A DNA stretch of 64,000 nucleotides from Tragulus kanchil (Eukaryota; Chordata; Mammalia; Artiodactyla; Tragulidae). A program made the translations under genes and the position numbers. Below are positions 60,106-64,000 of the stretch, piece after piece. The DNA is taken from contig JAIOJX010000027.1 in assembly GCA_022376925.1 (NCBI GenBank), positions 18,555,471 through 18,619,470 on the forward strand. The letters run 5' to 3'. Each line of letters begins with the position of its first letter. Position 1 is the stretch's first letter. Under the pieces are notes generated by a model that did not search any database, had not been told where the DNA came from, and saw only the letters and a list, made by a program, of their open reading frames with translations.

Positions 60106-60541
60106 AGGAATGTGGGAACACCAGGATACAGTTTCTCCCTGAAGGGTTAACAGTTTCTTGGAGGCAAAGTAAATAAAAGGATCAACTATGGTGGCTACAG
60201 AAGGAAAGCTCAGGAATGAGCCATGTAAGTCCACTGGAAATTAAGTATATGTCCTGGAACGCCTCCAGGGTGGAGCACTTCAGGGGAATTTTGAAGGAAA
60301 GTAGGAGACAACCCAGGTTGAAAATTTTTTCTATGATTATTTTAAAAGGAATTTAATGGTTTGTTCAACTATTACACCAAATGATATTTAAATCCAATGG
60401 GGAATGAAGTGATTTCAGATGTCAATTTAAATTCATGATTTTAAAGTTCTGACCTTAAACCACAAACAAAAATTAAGTCAAAATGAATCAAAGACTTTGG
60501 TGTAGGATCAAAAAATATATACTATATATGATGTGCATAAG

Positions 60542-60543
<2 letters not shown>

Positions 60544-60576
<33 letters not shown>
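60544..60576. repeat. (TG)n microsatellite
   Basis: About 15 uninterrupted TG units. Translated in reverse it gives a His-Thr repeat that is not a protein. Confidence 0.97.
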
Positions 60577-60577
<1 letters not shown>

Positions 60578-60639
60578 TGAAGCTTCTATAGAAAATAGCA
60601 GTGTAAATTCCTCTACACCTGTATAAGTTAAAGTAGAAT

Positions 60640-61155
60640 TACTCCATGATCCAGCAATTCCACTTCTGGGTATATACAAAAAAGAATTGGAATTGAAAGT
60701 AGGAACTTGTCTAGATATTTGTACACCCCTTTGCATTAGCAGTATTAGTCACAGTAACCAAAGGAGATAAACATATAAACAATATTTATACAATGTGGTA
60801 TACAATGGAATGCCACTCAGGCTTAAAGGGGAAGGGAATTCTGACATGTATACAACATAAATATACCCAGAGGGCATTATACGAAGTGACATAAATACAT
60901 CAATCAGAAGAAGGATGAATCCCGTATGTTTCCAGTTAGATGACGCACTCAGAATAGTCACGTGCACAGAGGAAGCGTGGAGCAGGGGTTGTGAGGAGAT
61001 GGAGGGAGGGGCAGGAAGTTGCGGTTCAGTGGGTACCACATTCCAGTTCTGCAAGATGGCAGGAGTTCCTGCGGTGATGATGGTGCACAACATGGCAAAT
61101 GACCATAGGGCCCCTGAGCTGCACATGTTAAAATGATTAATATTGTAAAGCTCAG
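60640..61155 (+). mobile_element. L1 relic (ORF2 end and 3' UTR), older L1M-like
   Basis: 'atgatccagcaattccactt', 'ctgggtatatacaaaaaaga', 'tacaatggaatgccactcag' and 'attatacgaagtgacataaa' match the ORF2 terminus. 'gggtaccacattccagttct', 'gcaagatggcaggagttcct' and 'gcacatgttaaaatgatt' match an older L1 3' UTR. A Bov-tA follows at once. Confidence 0.85.
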
Positions 61156-61159
61156 TGGC

Positions 61160-61313
61160 AGGCTTGCTCCCTGGGTCGGGAAGATCCCCTGGAGGAGGGC
61201 ATGGCACCCCACTCCAGTGCTCTTGCCTGGAGGATCCCATGGACAGAGGAGCCTGGCGGGCTACAGTCCATGGGGTCGCAGAGTCAGACATAACTTAGCA
61301 ACTGAGCACGTAT
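61160..61313 (+). mobile_element. Bov-tA SINE, head missing, copy 1
   Basis: Starts near the B-box equivalent (ctccctgggtcgggaagatc). It continues with 'ctcttgcctggaggatccca' and 'ctacagtccatggggtcgca' to 'acttagcaactgagcacg'. Confidence 0.93.
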
Positions 61314-61708
61314 GCAAAACTCTGAGAAACAAACTGTTAAATAGATGTATATCTTTCTGATGAGTTAGTAGAACCTATAAACTTCACATTAGTTTGAAAG
61401 ACCACACTAGGACTGTACCATCGCTTAATAAGGCTGAAGCTCCTTTTAAGGCAATGAATGCTAATTTATCTGAATTCAGATGCTTTATGAATTGATAGGA
61501 AAATCTGACTGTGGTTGACAAAGGCAATGGAAAAAAAAAAAACTAGGCATATTTAAGTTTTTATGTAATAGAATGCTTATTATAGGAACCTTAGCATATG
61601 TGAAACATCAAGCCTGAGATAACAGAAAATGAGTGAAAAGCATAATGTCTATATTGAAATTGGTAATGTGAGCAATCAAGCTTCAGTTACCCTTTGGAGA
61701 ATCACTGT

Positions 61709-61730
61709 TTTTTTTTTTTTTTTTTTTTTT
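61709..61730. repeat. Poly-T tract (also at 62849-62871)
   Basis: About 21 T residues, one longer in the second copy of duplication 17. Confidence 0.95.
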
Positions 61731-62056
61731 GCTGATCGGCGACTCACACAGTAAGTGATGTCCAAACAAATTATCAAATGAGGATAACAAAGGAGAACTT
61801 GTTAGTCAGTAGTTAGGTGGTTATAGATAATCAGATGAAATTACACTGTTTATTTTCTAGTAATGTAAGACAGAGGGGACAATGGACAGACTATATTGAG
61901 CTTGAAATATCCTCAGCAAATAGTACATGTGTCCTGGTAGCAAGAGGTGAAGTCTAAAGTTTAGGTGAGGCTGAAGTGGTAGAAATCTCTCTGAGCCAGT
62001 ACAATGGTTTATGACTTATGCAGTAACAGATTCCAGGCTTCCTGGTGGCATACATA

Positions 62057-62296
62057 CAGAAGAAGGATGAACCGTATGTTAGATGACGACTCAGAATAGT
62101 CACGTGCACAGAGGAAGCGTGGAGCAGGGGTTGTGAGGAGATGGAGGAGGGGCAGGAAGTTGCGGTTCAGTGGGTACCACATTCCAGTTCTGCAAGATGG
62201 CAGGAGTTCCTGCGGTGATGATGGTGCACAACATGGCAAATGACCATAGGGCCCCTGAGCTGCACATGTTAAAATGATTAATATTGTAAAGCTCAG
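62057..62296 (+). mobile_element. L1 3' UTR relic, copy 2 (partial)
   Basis: Repeat of the right part of the L1 at 60640-61155. The ORF2 side is absent because the duplication starts inside the element. Confidence 0.82.
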
Positions 62297-62300
62297 TGGC

Positions 62301-62454
62301 AGGCTTGCTCCCTGGGTCGGGAAGATCCCCTGGAGGAGGGCATGGCACCCCACTCCAGTGCTCTTGCCTGGAGGATCCCATGGACAGAGGAGCCTGGCGG
62401 GCTACAGTCCATGGGGTCGCAGAGTCAGACATAACTTAGCAACTGAGCACGTAT
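62301..62454 (+). mobile_element. Bov-tA SINE, head missing, copy 2
   Basis: Repeat of 61160-61313 in direct duplication 17. Confidence 0.93.
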
Positions 62455-63179
62455 GCAAAACTCTGAGAAACAAACTGTTAAATAGATGTATATCTTTCTG
62501 ATGAGTTAGTAGAACCTATAAACTTCACATTAGTTTGAAAGACCACACTAGGACTGTACCATCGCTTAATAAGGCTGAAGCTCCTTTTAAGGCAATGAAT
62601 GCTAATTTATCTGAATTCAGATGCTTTATGAATTGATAGGAAAATCTGACTGTGGTTGACAAAGGCAATGGAAAAAAAAAAAACTAGGCATATTTAAGTT
62701 TTTATGTAATAGAATGCTTATTATAGGAACCTTAGCATATGTGAAACATCAAGCCTGAGATAACAGAAAATGAGTGAAAAGCATAATGTCTATATTGAAA
62801 TTGGTAATGTGAGCAATCAAGCTTCAGTTACCCTTTGGAGAATCACTGTTTTTTTTTTTTTTTTTTTTTTTGCTGATCGGCGACTCACACAGTAAGTGAT
62901 GTCCAAACAAATTATCAAATGAGGATAACAAAGGAGAACTTGTTAGTCAGTAGTTAGGTGGTTATAGATAATCAGATGAAATTACACTGTTTATTTTCTA
63001 GTAATGTAAGACAGAGGGGACAATGGACAGACTATATTGAGCTTGAAATATCCTCAGCAAATAGTACATGTGTCCTGGTAGCAAGAGGTGAAGTCTAAAG
63101 TTTAGGTGAGGCTGAAGTGGTAGAAATCTCTCGGTGAGCCAGTACAATGGTTTATGACTTATGCAGTAACAGATTCCAG

Positions 63180-63350
63180 GCTTCCCTGGTGGCTCAGCGG
63201 TAAAGAACCCAGTTGCCAATGCAGGAGACAGAAGGAAATGGCAACTCACTCCAGTATTCTTACCTGGAGAACCCAGTGGACAGACGCGTCTGGTGGGTGA
63301 CTGTCCAGGGAGTTGGAAAGAGTCAGGCACGACTGAGGGACTTCCACTTC
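63180..63350 (+). mobile_element. Bov-tA SINE with internal deletion
   Basis: The head 'gcttccctggtggctcagcg' and 'aatgcaggagacagaaggaa' runs directly into 'atggcaactcactccagtat', so the B-box segment is deleted. It ends at 'gtcaggcacgactgaggg'. The right edge of duplication 17 lies in its first 15 bases. Confidence 0.9.
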
Positions 63351-64000
63351 ACTTGAGGAAAATGTCAAGGTTTTTTGGTTTTGTTTTGTGTTTTTGTAAA
63401 TCAGGGGTCTTCCTTAACAGTGAAGCTTACCTTTCTGGTGATGTTTTGTCTGGTTCTACCTTAAAACCAAGATTCAGATCCGACCTATTCAAGTTAGTAG
63501 CAACTTAATGAAAACCAAGTCCTAGACTCTGTGTGGTCCAGCGTGCAGGGGAAGGGGCTGTCTACCATTTTGCTGTGGATTCTGATAATGTAGGCCAGAT
63601 ATACATATACTGTCCTGGGATCTAAAACTTCTCGTCGACAGAACCAGCAGAAAGCTTATCAAAATAAATCCTAACTTCTGGCTGGGGTAGAAGACCTACT
63701 ATGGGGTCTTAACAGAGTCAGGACTGTCAATCACGTCTGGGTTTGGATGTTTGTGTTATGAATTCCAACTCCCGTGGCATGAACTTGGGATAAAAACCAT
63801 TGTAAGTTAGGCGGGTCCAAAACACACAGACCCAGAGAGAAACATAATTGGGGCTGAAATGACGTTACCTATGTCTCAGATGTGTTTTCTTTCCTCCCCT
63901 CCCCCACCCCTCCCCTGTTCAGAGGTAATGCTTTTATTAGATTGTTTCTACTGCCAAGAGACACGGCTACTGTCTGGCTGAATTTGCTGCTTTTCTCTTG
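63351..64000. other. Unique DNA to window end
   Basis: No gene or repeat family recognised. A C-rich run (cctcccccacccctcccctg) lies at about 63896-63917. Confidence 0.5.

Larger units (their letters stand above)
60905..63194. repeat. Direct duplication 17 (copies 60905-62049 and 62057-63194)
   Basis: Offset 1152 at the left falling to 1141. Copy 2 lacks several bases within its first 35 (atgaaccgtatgttagatga against the longer copy 1 form) and one G near 62145. Copy 1's right end reads ccaggcttcctggtggcata where copy 2 reads into a real SINE head. A poly-T of about 20 is shared. Confidence 0.92.

Noticed and set aside
60749..61291. 180-codon reverse ORF, the longest in the window
   Set aside because: It is the antisense of a Bov-tA SINE and an L1 3' UTR relic. 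The second copy breaks it.
1..63194. The ~1.1 kb direct repeats as a CRISPR-like, satellite or amplified-gene system
   Set aside because: Each unit is different, occurs two (rarely three) times, and has no shared motif. The uniform spacing and edge-clustered errors fit assembly overlap better.

Overview
This is non-coding nuclear DNA from a ruminant. It contains Bov-tA and Bov-A SINEs, pieces of the BovB (RTE-type) LINE, long tRNA-derived CHR-type SINEs and artiodactyl-type L1 3' ends. Together these point to a pecoran ruminant; the species cannot be resolved from the sequence. I found no protein-coding gene, exon series, tRNA, rRNA or other RNA gene that I can support. The open reading frames present are short (at most about 180 codons). 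They lie inside SINEs, LINE relics and microsatellites, or in unique DNA with an equally open frame on the other strand. The window looks like an intergenic stretch or part of a long intron.

The dominant structure is a set of 17 head-to-tail, nearly identical direct duplications. Each has an offset of about 1.02-1.23 kb, and each involves a different piece of DNA. The pairs are 1-790/1109-1898, 1700-2791/2803-3895, 3871-4920/4986-6040, 6247-7355/7381-8483, 11473-12565/12566-13665, 13846-15001/15002-16136, 16699-17920/17921-19128, 20507-21717/21718-22935, 23667-24712/24748-25793, 30940-31986/32004-33040, 34092-35112/35113-36135, 37555-38626/38643-39706, 42214-43340/43372-44499, 44127-45216/45217-46305, 49077-50168/50169-51270, 51785-52869/52878-53959 and 60905-62049/62057-63194. 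They add about 19 kb, near 30% of the window. Mismatches and indels sit mostly at the inner edges, meaning the 3' end of copy 1 and the 5' end of copy 2. Several differences are changes to G in copy 1. I read the pattern as unmerged overlaps between consecutive contigs (false tandem duplication by assembly), not as a biological repeat system. Collapsing each pair would leave a locus of about 45 kb.

Layout: 1-8.5 kb is a chain of four duplications carrying BovB, CHR and Bov-tA copies plus an (AT)n(GA)n microsatellite. 8.5-11.5 kb is single-copy with an old LTR-like repeat, a CHR SINE, L1 ORF2 and L1 3' UTR fragments and a short palindrome. 11.5-25.8 kb holds five more duplications, including a Bov-tA nested in an L1 tail and a MER5A-like DNA transposon. 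25.8-30.9 kb is single-copy with four SINEs. 30.9-46.3 kb holds five duplications, a BovB relic and MIR relics. 46.3-64 kb is mostly single-copy, with many SINEs, MIR and L1 relics and three duplications.

No set of genes works together here. The useful content is the repeat annotation, and the warning that repeat counts, ORF counts and any copy-number inference are inflated by the duplications.
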